NCBI GenBank assembly: GCA_016794625.1
Contig: JAEUGY010000042.1
Coordinates: 1-64,000, forward strand
Origin: Opitutaceae bacterium
GTDB lineage: Bacteria; Verrucomicrobiota; Verrucomicrobiia; Opitutales; Opitutaceae
Length of the DNA: 64,000 bases
Direction of reading: 5' to 3'
Both the position numbers and the translations under genes were made by a program. The notes below the pieces were generated by a model. The model did no database searches and was not told the origin of the DNA. It saw only the letters and a program-made list of their open reading frames with translations. Shown piece by piece: positions 56,432 through 64,000 of the stretch (the stretch's first letter is position 1; each line of letters opens with the position of its first letter).

Positions 56432-57895
56432 ATGCTGGTTTTCTGCCGATCCCTTCGCTTGTTAGGTCTGACCGTCTTCACGACGGTGATGGCCTTGACG
56501 TGGTCGCGGGCGGCTGCGGAGCCCCCCGTGACTGAGAGTCCTTCGCTGGCTGGGAAATCGGGATCCGCGGTCAAGGTGGTGGTAATTCCCGTGCAGGACG
56601 AGATCGCCAAGCCGGTGCTTTACATCCTGCGCCGGGGCCTGAAGGAGGCCATTGAGATGAAGGCCGACGTCGTGGTGCTCGACATGAAGACTCCGGGCGG
56701 CGCACTCGACGTCACCTTCGAGATCATGGAAGCGCTGGGCAAATTTCCCGGCCGTACCATCACCTACGTCAACACGGAGGCCATTTCAGCCGGGGCATTC
56801 ATTTCGGCCACCACCGGAGATATCTGGTTCGCTCCGGAAGGTGTGATCGGTGCGGCGGCCCCCGTACTCGCCACAGGAGGCGAAATTGACGCCTCCATGA
56901 AGCAGAAAATCGTCAGCTACCTCCGGGCCCGGGTTCGCGCCATCTCGGAGGGCAAGCCCTATCGCGGCGAAGTGATTTCCGCGATGATCGACGCCGACTT
57001 TGAGCTGAAAATCGGCGACAAGGTCATCAAGCCGAAGGGTGAGCTGCTTTCCCTGACGGCCAAGGAAGCGTCCGCCTCCTATGGAGATCCTCCCCAGCCG
57101 CTTCTCGCTGCTGGAATCGCCGAGAATCTCGAAGATTTGCTGTACAAAAAACTGGGTGCGACTCCGGAAAGTACGCGACATTTGAAGATCACGGGAGCCG
57201 AGAAGGCGGCCGTGTTGTTGAACAGCGTTCGCACGATCCTGCTCGGGCTGGGATTGCTCGCGGCATTCATCGAATTCAAGACCCCCGGATTCGGCGTCTT
57301 CGGCATCTCGGCCGCGATCCTGCTGGCCGCGGTATTTTTTGGTCACTACATTGCCGGATTCTCCGGCCATGAGCCGGTGCTGGTTTTCCTCCTCGGTGTC
57401 GCCGCGGTGGTGGTGGAGCTGGTGTTCTTCCCCGGTGTGGTGATTCTGGCGTTGGCGGGAATCGTACTGATGTTGGGCTCGCTGGTGTGGTCCATGGCTG
57501 ACATCTGGCCCAATCAGCCGCTTGAGATCTCAGGCGACCTCCTGCTTTTGCCCGTGGCCAATGTCGGGGCGGGCTTGCTGATCGCGATGGTGCTGGCGGT
57601 TCTGCTGGCCCGTTTTCTGCCTCGGGGCTGGATTTGGGACCGGATGGTGCTGACGGCCAATGTGGGTCAGGGTCATCCCCCAAGCCAGGGGTTTGTCTCG
57701 ACCGGGGAGGCTGCCGACAAGCTTGTGGGAGCGAAAGGGGTGGCAGTCACGGGTTTGTATCCGAGCGGACAGGTCGAGGTGGAGGGACGGAGGTATGAAG
57801 CCCACCTCGCGCTGGGTTCGGCGGATCCGGGAGCCCGCGTGATCGTAACCGGACGGGCCGGCTTTTCGATTCTGGTGGAAAAACTGGACGCATGA
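56432..57895 (+). CDS. NfeD-family membrane serine protease (long form)
   Basis: 487 aa from ATG 56432, which has a good GGAG site. A signal peptide (1-29) precedes a ClpP-like protease domain with EAISAGAFIS (Ser119) and probable catalytic Lys159 in SMKQKI; MKTPGGALDVTFEI is also typical. Several membrane spans (about 270-400) and a C-terminal OB-fold NfeD domain follow. Such proteins act with flotillins or stomatins, which are encoded downstream. It overlaps the next gene by 4 nt. Confidence 0.92.
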   Translation: MLVFCRSLRLLGLTVFTTVMALTWSRAAAEPPVTESPSLAGKSGSAVKVVVIPVQDEIAKPVLYILRRGLKEAIEMKADVVVLDMKTPGGALDVTFEIMEALGKFPGRTITYVNTEAISAGAFISATTGDIWFAPEGVIGAAAPVLATGGEIDASMKQKIVSYLRARVRAISEGKPYRGEVISAMIDADFELKIGDKVIKPKGELLSLTAKEASASYGDPPQPLLAAGIAENLEDLLYKKLGATPESTRHLKITGAEKAAVLLNSVRTILLGLGLLAAFIEFKTPGFGVFGISAAILLAAVFFGHYIAGFSGHEPVLVFLLGVAAVVVELVFFPGVVILALAGIVLMLGSLVWSMADIWPNQPLEISGDLLLLPVANVGAGLLIAMVLAVLLARFLPRGWIWDRMVLTANVGQGHPPSQGFVSTGEAADKLVGAKGVAVTGLYPSGQVEVEGRRYEAHLALGSADPGARVIVTGRAGFSILVEKLDA

Positions 57896-58356
57896 ACGCG
57901 ATCACCATTCTCTTTGCTTTGGGCGTTCTCCTGCTGGCCGTTGAGGTTTTTGTGCCAGGCATGGTGCTGGGGGTCCTTGGCGGTCTCGCTTTGCTGGGCG
58001 GAGTGATCATTGCCTTCATGAACTATGGCGTCAGCGGGGGCATGGGGGCGTTTGGCGCCGCCCTTGCCCTGGTCACCGTCGTTCTCATGGTCGAATTTGT
58101 GGTGCTGCCCCGAACGAAGGTGGGAAAGAGGATGTTTTTGACCACGAACGTCCAAGGAACCAGCCAGCCCCCGGTCGCCGAGGCCTCCGTGGTCGGCAAG
58201 TCAGCGGTCGCCCTGACCGCGCTGGTGCCATCGGGCTATGTGTCGATCGATGGCAAACGCTATGATGCGTTTTCCCAGTCGGGCCACGTGGAAAAGGGCG
58301 AGTCGCTTCGCGTACTTGGCATGGACAACTTTCGCGTCATTGTAACCAAATCTTAG
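57892..58356 (+). CDS. NfeD-like short protein
   Basis: 154 aa. Two to three membrane spans (ALGVLLLAVEVFVPGMVLGVLGG; GAFGAALALVTVVLMVEFVVL) are followed by an OB-fold NfeD domain (GKSAVALTALVPSGYVSIDGKRYDA). The start overlaps the stop of the long form (ATGA). It is probably the flotillin partner; floA follows after 6 nt. Confidence 0.9.
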   Translation: MNAITILFALGVLLLAVEVFVPGMVLGVLGGLALLGGVIIAFMNYGVSGGMGAFGAALALVTVVLMVEFVVLPRTKVGKRMFLTTNVQGTSQPPVAEASVVGKSAVALTALVPSGYVSIDGKRYDAFSQSGHVEKGESLRVLGMDNFRVIVTKS

Positions 58357-58362
58357 ATTCCC

Positions 58363-59373
58363 ATGGATATCCTACGTTCCCCTACCTTCTGGGTCGCGCT
58401 GCTCAGCATCGGGCTGCTCTTCTTCCTGTTCATCGTACTCTCGTTCCTCAGCGTCTACATCAGGGCGTGGCTGGCCGATGCTTATGTCGGCATCACGAAC
58501 CTGTTGGCGATGAGGCTCCGACAGGTGCCCTATGGGTTGATCGTCGATGCCCGAATTACGGCGAAGAAAGCGGGCACCGATCTTTCGAGTGATGAACTCG
58601 AAGCCCACTACCTGGCCGGTGGAAATGTGGTTCCGACCGTCCAGGCCATCATCGCGGCACAAAAGGCCGGCATTTCCCTGAGCTGGACCCAGGCGTGCGC
58701 GATCGATCTCGCGACCAAGGGGTCCGGCAAGAGTGTGGCCGAGGCCGTGCGCACGTCGGTGGACCCGAAGGTGATTGATTGCCCCAATCCGGAAGGCGGA
58801 CGGACCACGATCGACGGCGTCGCCAAGGATGGTATTCAGGTGAAGGTGAAGGCCCGGGTTACCGTTAGGACCAACCTGGACCGCTTTGTCGGCGGAGCCA
58901 AGGAAGACACCATCATTGCCCGGGTGGGTGAAGGCATTGTCACGACCATCGGTTCGGCTGAAAGCTACAAGGTCGTGCTGGAATCGCCGGATAGCATTTC
59001 CAAAACGGTTCTCAAGCGGGGGCTCGATGTGGGCACCGCCTTCGAGATTCTTTCCATTGATATCGCCGACGTTGACGTCGGTGAAAACGTCGGTGCGAAG
59101 CTGCAGGTCGCCCAGGCTGAGGCGAACAAGAACATGGCGCAGGCCCAGGCGGAAATCCGCCGGGCGGCGGCCGTCGCCCTCGAGCAGGAAATGAAGGCGC
59201 GTATCCAGGAGATGCAGGCCAAGGTCGTGGAAGCGCAGGCCCAGGTGCCCCTCGCCATGGCCGAGGCGTTTCGCTCCGGCCGGCTCGGCGTGATGGACTA
59301 CTACAAGATGGACAATGTTCAGGCCGATACCGCCATGCGCAAGGCGATCGCCGACCCCGACGGCAAGAAGTAG
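58363..59373 (+). CDS. floA: flotillin-like protein FloA
   Basis: 336 aa. An N-terminal hairpin/membrane segment ([27 protein letters not shown]) precedes a SPFH-like domain with [18 protein letters not shown] and a helical C-terminal part rich in Ala/Gln/Glu ([19 protein letters not shown]). Organises membrane microdomains. CC-ATG start context. The NfeD genes upstream fit the usual operon. Confidence 0.97.
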   Translation: MDILRSPTFWVALLSIGLLFFLFIVLSFLSVYIRAWLADAYVGITNLLAMRLRQVPYGLIVDARITAKKAGTDLSSDELEAHYLAGGNVVPTVQAIIAAQKAGISLSWTQACAIDLATKGSGKSVAEAVRTSVDPKVIDCPNPEGGRTTIDGVAKDGIQVKVKARVTVRTNLDRFVGGAKEDTIIARVGEGIVTTIGSAESYKVVLESPDSISKTVLKRGLDVGTAFEILSIDIADVDVGENVGAKLQVAQAEANKNMAQAQAEIRRAAAVALEQEMKARIQEMQAKVVEAQAQVPLAMAEAFRSGRLGVMDYYKMDNVQADTAMRKAIADPDGKK

Positions 59374-59406
59374 TCGCCCCGAGCCCCCGCAGAATCTCGA
59401 ACTCCC

Positions 59407-60063
59407 GTGGACTGGATCTTCGATCACCTCCAGATCATTGTTTTCATCGCGGGCATCATTGCGTACTGGATCAACCAGCGGCGGCGGGAAAAGGCCGGTG
59501 AATCCGCCGATTATGACGGGGATGGAGTGCCGGAGGTGCCAACGGTGCGGCGCAAGCTGGATCCGGCCGAACCTGACCCCGAGGAGGCTGAGCGCACGCG
59601 CCGTATCCAGGAAGAGATACGCCGGAAGATTCTCCAGCGTCATGACGACCGGCCGGGTCCGGCCGCCGAGCCGCCGTCGCTGCCCGCGCCCACCGCGCCT
59701 GAGCCGCGGCCTTCCCTGCCGGATCCGACGACGGCGCCGCGTCCGCTGGCCGGTGGCCCCTTGCCCGACGTCCTGCGTCGCGTGTTGGAACAGGTGCGTG
59801 ATCCGGAGGTTGAACGTCGTGCCGCCGCGGAGCGGGCGGTGCGCGAACGTCAGCGCCAGCTTCAGGAGCAACTGGCGGCCCTGGAAGCCGAGCGGCAATC
59901 CGCGCAGGCCCGGGCCACGTCCGTGGTTGCGGCGGCGGCCGAAGCCACGGCCCGTCGCGATGAGGGAGACGGGTCGTTGTTGGGCGACTTGCGCGGAGCG
60001 AAGAATCTACGCCGCGCCGTGGTGTTGCGCGAAGTGCTTGGCCCCCCGGTGGGTCTGCGCTAG
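59407..60063 (+). CDS. membrane-anchored coiled-coil protein of unknown function
   Basis: 218 aa from GTG 59407. One N-terminal span (HLQIIVFIAGIIAYWINQRR) is followed by a charged region, a Pro-rich linker (100-125) and a coiled coil rich in Arg/Glu/Ala (ERRAAAERAVRERQRQLQEQ). High G+C. Its place directly after floA suggests a role in the same membrane-domain system; no known family recognised. Confidence 0.75.
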   Translation: MDWIFDHLQIIVFIAGIIAYWINQRRREKAGESADYDGDGVPEVPTVRRKLDPAEPDPEEAERTRRIQEEIRRKILQRHDDRPGPAAEPPSLPAPTAPEPRPSLPDPTTAPRPLAGGPLPDVLRRVLEQVRDPEVERRAAAERAVRERQRQLQEQLAALEAERQSAQARATSVVAAAAEATARRDEGDGSLLGDLRGAKNLRRAVVLREVLGPPVGLR

Positions 60064-60114
60064 CTGCGACCGCTCCGATTCGTTCGGGCGGTGGCGCCCG
60101 AAACGAGGGTGGGA

Positions 60115-60966
60115 TCAAGGCTGGGGTGCAACAATCAGTGCGCTCCGGACCATGACGCCATTATTGACCGGCATGGGAGTGCGCTTCTTGAAAACACCGC
60201 CATCCAGCTCAATCGCCTCGGGAGGGGTGGCTTCCACTTGGAGTTGACCCCGGTGAGGCACCACCCTGACCTCCCCTCCGGACAGGCGGCCCTTGAAAAG
60301 CGTTTTCTTGCCTTCAACCTGTGTGACCGTAACGGATACCGATTGAAGTGCGTAAATCGTGATGGTGGGCTCGCCCGTGACCGGTTCAACCGCCACCGTC
60401 GCGCCCTGGGCGGCGTTGGCTCCCGGTGCGGTGGGAGCACCGTCGGAACTGAAGATTCGCACCCCGACGAAGATCATCACGACGAGCAACACCAGTCCGC
60501 CCAAAGCAACGGCACCCTTGATCAGCAGGGAACGATCGATTTGCGGACCCGCTCCCGCCCTCGGACGGAAGGTCGCCGGATTATTGTCCACGGGTTCGCC
60601 CGTGGGAGCCCCGTCCGCGGAGGCGGGAGCACCGCCGCTGGCGCCCGGATCCCGGCTCGCGGTCTTGGCGGTGGACACGGTGAGGTCCATGCGTCCGAAA
60701 CTTTCGCGATTGAGCCCCCTCGTTTTGGACTCACCCAAACCCAAGCCCTTGTAGTCGTTGATGATCTTGTCACCCGGCAATTTCAGGAAGAGCGCATACG
60801 TGCGCAGAAAGCCCCGCACGTAGATCTCCGGCAGTTTGATGTCGAACTGGTTGTTCTCGAACTTGTGCAGGTAGTCGCCCCGAATTTTGGTCGCTTCCGC
60901 CGCTTCGCGGATGGAGACCCCTTTCCGTTTGCGAGCTTCTTCCAGTCGTTCACCGATCGTCTGCAT
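60115..60966 (-). CDS. RodZ-like helix-turn-helix membrane protein
   Basis: 283 aa from ATG 60966. The N-terminal HTH (IGERLEEARKRKGVSIREAA, 4-23) of the RodZ type is followed by a linker, one membrane span (LLIKGAVALGGLVLLVVMIF) and a periplasmic beta-rich domain (TITIYALQSVSVTVTQVEGK). RodZ links MreB to the cell wall machinery. It lies downstream of ftsK on the same strand, 124 nt away; a longer upstream frame to 61152 would overlap ftsK. Confidence 0.87.
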   Translation of the reverse strand: MQTIGERLEEARKRKGVSIREAAEATKIRGDYLHKFENNQFDIKLPEIYVRGFLRTYALFLKLPGDKIINDYKGLGLGESKTRGLNRESFGRMDLTVSTAKTASRDPGASGGAPASADGAPTGEPVDNNPATFRPRAGAGPQIDRSLLIKGAVALGGLVLLVVMIFVGVRIFSSDGAPTAPGANAAQGATVAVEPVTGEPTITIYALQSVSVTVTQVEGKKTLFKGRLSGGEVRVVPHRGQLQVEATPPEAIELDGGVFKKRTPMPVNNGVMVRSALIVAPQP

Positions 60967-61090
60967 GGTGGTGAGTAAGGTGAATTGAACGAGAGAGGAA
61001 AGACGGAACTGCCCGGACGAGGCGACTTTCCGCGTCAGAAGATGGCGGCGGAGGAGCCGTCTGGTCCGCCGTAGAGAATCTGGTCCCTGG

Positions 61091-63697
61091 CTAGAGGGAG
61101 TCGAGATCCACGAGGATCTCTCGTGGGCTGGAACCGTTTTCAGGTCCCACAATGCCCTTTTGCTCCATCAAGTCCATGATGCGGGCGGCCCGGTTGTATC
61201 CGATGCGCAGGCGGCGCTGGATCATGGAGGTCGATGCGCGGCGGGTGGAACGCAGCACGTCCAGCGCCTGCCGGTACAACTCTTCATCGTCGCCCAGATC
61301 GTCGCCATCGTCGGCATTTCCATCTTCGTCTTCCTCCCTGGCCGCACGATCGATCTGTGCCTGGACATCATTTGCGAAGAGGGGAGGCCCGTTTTTCTTG
61401 AGGAAGTTGACGACCTCATGGACCTCCTCGTCGGAAACGAAGGCGCCTTGGGCGCGAACCAGCCGCGAGCTTCCGGGAGGGGAGAACAGCATGTCGCCGC
61501 GCCCGATCAAGGTATCGGCGCCCTTGGTGTCGAGAATGGTCCGGGAATCGACCTGGGAGGCCACCTGAAAGGCGATGCGCGAGGGCAGGTTGGCTTTGAT
61601 CACCCCGGTGATCACGTTGACCGACGGACGCTGGGTGGCGATGATCAGATGAATGCCGGCGGCGCGTGCGAGCTGCGCGAGACGGGCAATACTGGTCTCA
61701 ATCTCGGCAGGGGCCACCATCATGAGATCGGCCAGCTCATCGATAATGGCGACAATGTAGGGCAGACGCTCTGGGATTTCGATCCGATCATCGTCCGCCG
61801 GGTCTAGACCTTCCAACGCCGGCTGTTCGACGGCCGCGGCTTCCAGGGTGGCGACGTGTTTCTTGCGGTTGTTGAAACCAACAATGTTACGGACGCCCAC
61901 TTTCGCGAAGATCTGGTACCGCTGCTCCATTTCCCCCAGCAGCCATTTCAACGCGGCGGGAACTTTCTTCGGCTCCGTCACCACCGGGATCAGCATGTGG
62001 GGCAGCGTGTTGAAGATCTTCAGCTCAACGATCTTCGGATCCACCATGATCAGTCGAAGTTCCTTGGGACTCTTCGAGTAGAGAATGGAGGCGACGATGG
62101 AGTTGATGCACACCGATTTGCCTGAGCCGGTCGCACCTGCGATGAGCAGGTGGGGCATCTTGGTCAGGTCCGATACGATCGGTTTACCCGAGACATCCTT
62201 GCCCAAAGCGATCGGAATTTCCCCCCGGGAGAGACAGGTCCCCCAGTCCTCGCTCTCAAGGATTTCCCGCATGCCCACCGGCGTCGGGTGCTGATTGGGA
62301 ACTTCCACACCGACTGCCGCCTTGCCCGGAATAGGGGCGAGAATGCGAACGGACTGCGCCCGCATTCCGAGAGCGATGTTCTTGTCGAGGCCCGCAATCT
62401 TCTCCACCCGAACGCCCGGCGCGGGCACCACCTCATACCGGGTGATGACCGGACCGACATGAATCTCTCCGAGCGAAACCTGAACTCCAAACTCTCCGAG
62501 GATTCGGAGGAGATTTTCGGCATTGCGGCGGTGTTCTTCCTCCGAGTTCTCGGGTGCGACGGGCGTTTGTTCCCGAAGCAGGGCGAGCGGAGGAAACTGG
62601 TAGTCGGCATCGCTGGCCGGCGGGACAAAACTCCGCGCTTTCTTGGGTTCTTCGGGTTTGACGATGTTAAGCTCGAACTTGCCTCCGGCCTGTACCGCCA
62701 GGTCCTTGGGATCGGAAAGGGGAGCCGAGCCCACCGGGGAGGATGTCACGGGATCGGGTGATGGAGCGCGTTTCTTTGCCGCGGATTTGGCCGCGGCATC
62801 CTCGGCCTGAGCGGCATCCAGCGGGATGATCGCATCGACTTTGCCCTCAACCAAGGTGTCTTCGGGTGCGGGAGCGTAATACCGATCCCGCGCTAAAGGA
62901 GCGGACTCTGCGATGGTTTCTTCGTCGGTCTTCGTTTTTGGGCTCGGAGTGGCTTTCTTGGAGGCGGCATAGGCTGCAGCCACCGCACGCGACCCTTTGG
63001 CCGAGTCGGTCTTCATGAGCGCCTGCGCTTCATTGAATTCCTGTTTGAGCGCCTCGTGTTCAGCCCGAATCAGGGCGCGCCGCTCACGCCACGCCTGAAG
63101 CGCGCTCATGATGTTCTCGATGTTGGTGGTGATGTCCTTCGAGAAGATGAACAGCAAACTGAGACCGTAGAGGATGCCCAACAGCAGCGCGGATCCGAAA
63201 ACGCCGAGCGTTTCCTTGAAGGCTTCGTTGTAAAGCAGTGTGCCCAGCAGACCGCCGGTGCCTTGGGTGAAATACTGAGAAACGCCGAAACTCTCCCACA
63301 TCGACCAGAGTCCGGAAAAGGAGACTATGCAGAGCATCATCGCCACCAGCCTGGTGAGGGCCAGCCGACGGGCGTTCCTTAGCGCCACGCATCCGAGCCA
63401 GAGCAAGAACAGTGGAATCAACCAGATGCTGACACCGATCCAATGGAGCGTCCAATACGACATCTCTGCTCCAAACACGCCGACCAGGTTTTTGTCGGTC
63501 GGGTGGGTCGTGATCCAGCGGCTCTGCGCGGGCGAATAATCGAGAAACGCGACGGCAAGCAGGATGCCGAGCACAAACAAGATGATGGCAGCGACCCAAT
63601 TGGGGCGATGCCGAACACCTTGGAAAGAGGGCCCTTGGTTTGGGTTTGAACTCGCTGGTTTGGGCATCTGGTCTTGGTCGTCGGCAACGGCGGTCAT
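61091..63697 (-). CDS. ftsK: DNA translocase FtsK
   Basis: 868 aa; pumps chromosomal DNA at the division septum. Four N-terminal membrane spans (about 33-190), a long Ala/Pro/Glu linker, then the motor with Walker A GATGSGKSVCINS (near 520), Walker B IVAIIDELADLMM and ATQRPSVNVITG, and a C-terminal gamma winged helix (STSMIQRRLRIGYNRAARIM) that reads polar sequence signals. An acidic stretch (EEDEDGNADDGDD) separates motor and gamma. Confidence 0.97.
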   Translation of the reverse strand: MTAVADDQDQMPKPASSNPNQGPSFQGVRHRPNWVAAIILFVLGILLAVAFLDYSPAQSRWITTHPTDKNLVGVFGAEMSYWTLHWIGVSIWLIPLFLLWLGCVALRNARRLALTRLVAMMLCIVSFSGLWSMWESFGVSQYFTQGTGGLLGTLLYNEAFKETLGVFGSALLLGILYGLSLLFIFSKDITTNIENIMSALQAWRERRALIRAEHEALKQEFNEAQALMKTDSAKGSRAVAAAYAASKKATPSPKTKTDEETIAESAPLARDRYYAPAPEDTLVEGKVDAIIPLDAAQAEDAAAKSAAKKRAPSPDPVTSSPVGSAPLSDPKDLAVQAGGKFELNIVKPEEPKKARSFVPPASDADYQFPPLALLREQTPVAPENSEEEHRRNAENLLRILGEFGVQVSLGEIHVGPVITRYEVVPAPGVRVEKIAGLDKNIALGMRAQSVRILAPIPGKAAVGVEVPNQHPTPVGMREILESEDWGTCLSRGEIPIALGKDVSGKPIVSDLTKMPHLLIAGATGSGKSVCINSIVASILYSKSPKELRLIMVDPKIVELKIFNTLPHMLIPVVTEPKKVPAALKWLLGEMEQRYQIFAKVGVRNIVGFNNRKKHVATLEAAAVEQPALEGLDPADDDRIEIPERLPYIVAIIDELADLMMVAPAEIETSIARLAQLARAAGIHLIIATQRPSVNVITGVIKANLPSRIAFQVASQVDSRTILDTKGADTLIGRGDMLFSPPGSSRLVRAQGAFVSDEEVHEVVNFLKKNGPPLFANDVQAQIDRAAREEDEDGNADDGDDLGDDEELYRQALDVLRSTRRASTSMIQRRLRIGYNRAARIMDLMEQKGIVGPENGSSPREILVDLDSL

Positions 63698-63775
63698 TGC
63701 ACGGCATCACGGGTCACCGTCAAACGCAATATCCTCCCGGCCCTCCCATCGGCCCCATCCTCCCTTTCACCAATT

Positions 63776-64000
63776 ATGAACGAACTCATTCTGTTTCACC
63801 CGCTTTACCAGGAGAGAGTCTGGGGGGGCAGGGGGCTGGAAACTCGTTTGCATCGCACGTTGCCTGCGGGTCGACCCATTGGTGAAAGCTGGGACGTGGT
63901 TGATCGGGCTGAAGCGCAGTCCCGCGTGCAGGATGGACCTTGGGCGGGTTCGACCCTGCGGGACCTGTTGCAGGCGCACTCGGCGCAGATCATGGGCTCA
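63776..64000 (+). CDS. manA: mannose-6-phosphate isomerase type I, N-terminal part (runs off the window)
   Basis: The first 75 codons are in the window. MNELILFHPLYQERVWGGRG and PAGRPIGESWDVVDR match the start of class I phosphomannose isomerases (PIGESWEI-type motif), which carry zinc in a cupin fold. Divergent from ftsK with a 78-nt gap; no Shine-Dalgarno site is seen. The rest lies beyond position 64000. Confidence 0.8.
   Translation, partial: MNELILFHPLYQERVWGGRGLETRLHRTLPAGRPIGESWDVVDRAEAQSRVQDGPWAGSTLRDLLQAHSAQIMGS

Noticed and set aside
58372..59898. 508-codon open frame on the minus strand opposite floA
   Set aside because: It is a mirror of the high-G+C floA and following gene; the plus-strand proteins are clear family members and the minus frame has no recognisable motif.
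59315..60247. 310-codon Arg/Pro-rich frame on the plus strand
   Set aside because: Out-of-frame reading of floA, the coiled-coil gene and the rodZ-like region; composition is typical of a high-G+C shadow.
1..64000. CRISPR arrays, insertion sequences, prophage or attachment sites
   Set aside because: No regularly spaced repeats, transposase, integrase or phage structural genes were seen; the metabolic insert has no mobile gene or flanking repeat.

Overview
This window is the main informational operon cluster of a bacterium, followed by housekeeping genes. From tRNA-Thr–tuf onward the order is tRNA-Trp–secE–nusG–rplKAJL–rpoBC, then a seven-gene metabolic insert, then rpsL–rpsG–fusA, the S10 cluster, the spc cluster with secY and map, and rpsM–rpsK–rpsD–rpoA–rplQ. 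Gene content, the EF-Tu variant, the long zinc-free S14, the NfeD/flotillin cluster and the scarcity of Shine-Dalgarno sites suggest a member of the PVC group, most likely Verrucomicrobiota near the Opitutae. This assignment is from memory of protein families, not from a search.

Layout. (1) 0–12.9 kb: translation and transcription core. (2) 13.3–23.0 kb: a complete cobalamin- and biotin-dependent methylmalonyl-CoA module: a 5S-type carboxyltransferase, both mutase subunits, the MeaB chaperone, the epimerase, a 12S-type carboxyltransferase and a separate biotin carrier. Together these interconvert succinyl-CoA and propionyl-CoA while passing CO2 between methylmalonyl-CoA and pyruvate/oxaloacetate (the Wood–Werkman route). 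No biotin carboxylase and no Na+-pump subunit is present. (3) 23.0–23.58 kb: a hairpin-rich intergenic region of unknown role. (4) 23.6–42.7 kb: str, S10, spc and alpha clusters. rpmD, infA and rpmJ are missing, and a degenerate adenylate-kinase-like protein sits at the usual adk position. (5) 42.8–50.8 kb: a zinc-ribbon membrane mini-protein, guaA, a secreted protein, hisDCBH and citrate synthase. (6) 50.8–56.3 kb: a membrane protein, pdxJ–acpS–unknown–nnr, tatA and an aldose epimerase. (7) 56.4–60.1 kb: two NfeD proteins, flotillin FloA and a coiled-coil membrane protein. (8) 60.1–64.0 kb: a RodZ-like protein and FtsK on the minus strand, then the start of a ManA-type isomerase.

The observations most worth a second look are: loss of three of the four cysteines of the second zinc site in the RNA polymerase beta' subunit; a rewritten switch I region in EF-Tu; the adenylate kinase pseudoenzyme; the propionate module with its split biotinyl domain between rpoC and rpsL; a CC dinucleotide directly before most start codons (26 of 39 informational genes); and a possible structured RNA upstream of rpsL. 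No CRISPR array, insertion sequence or prophage was seen.
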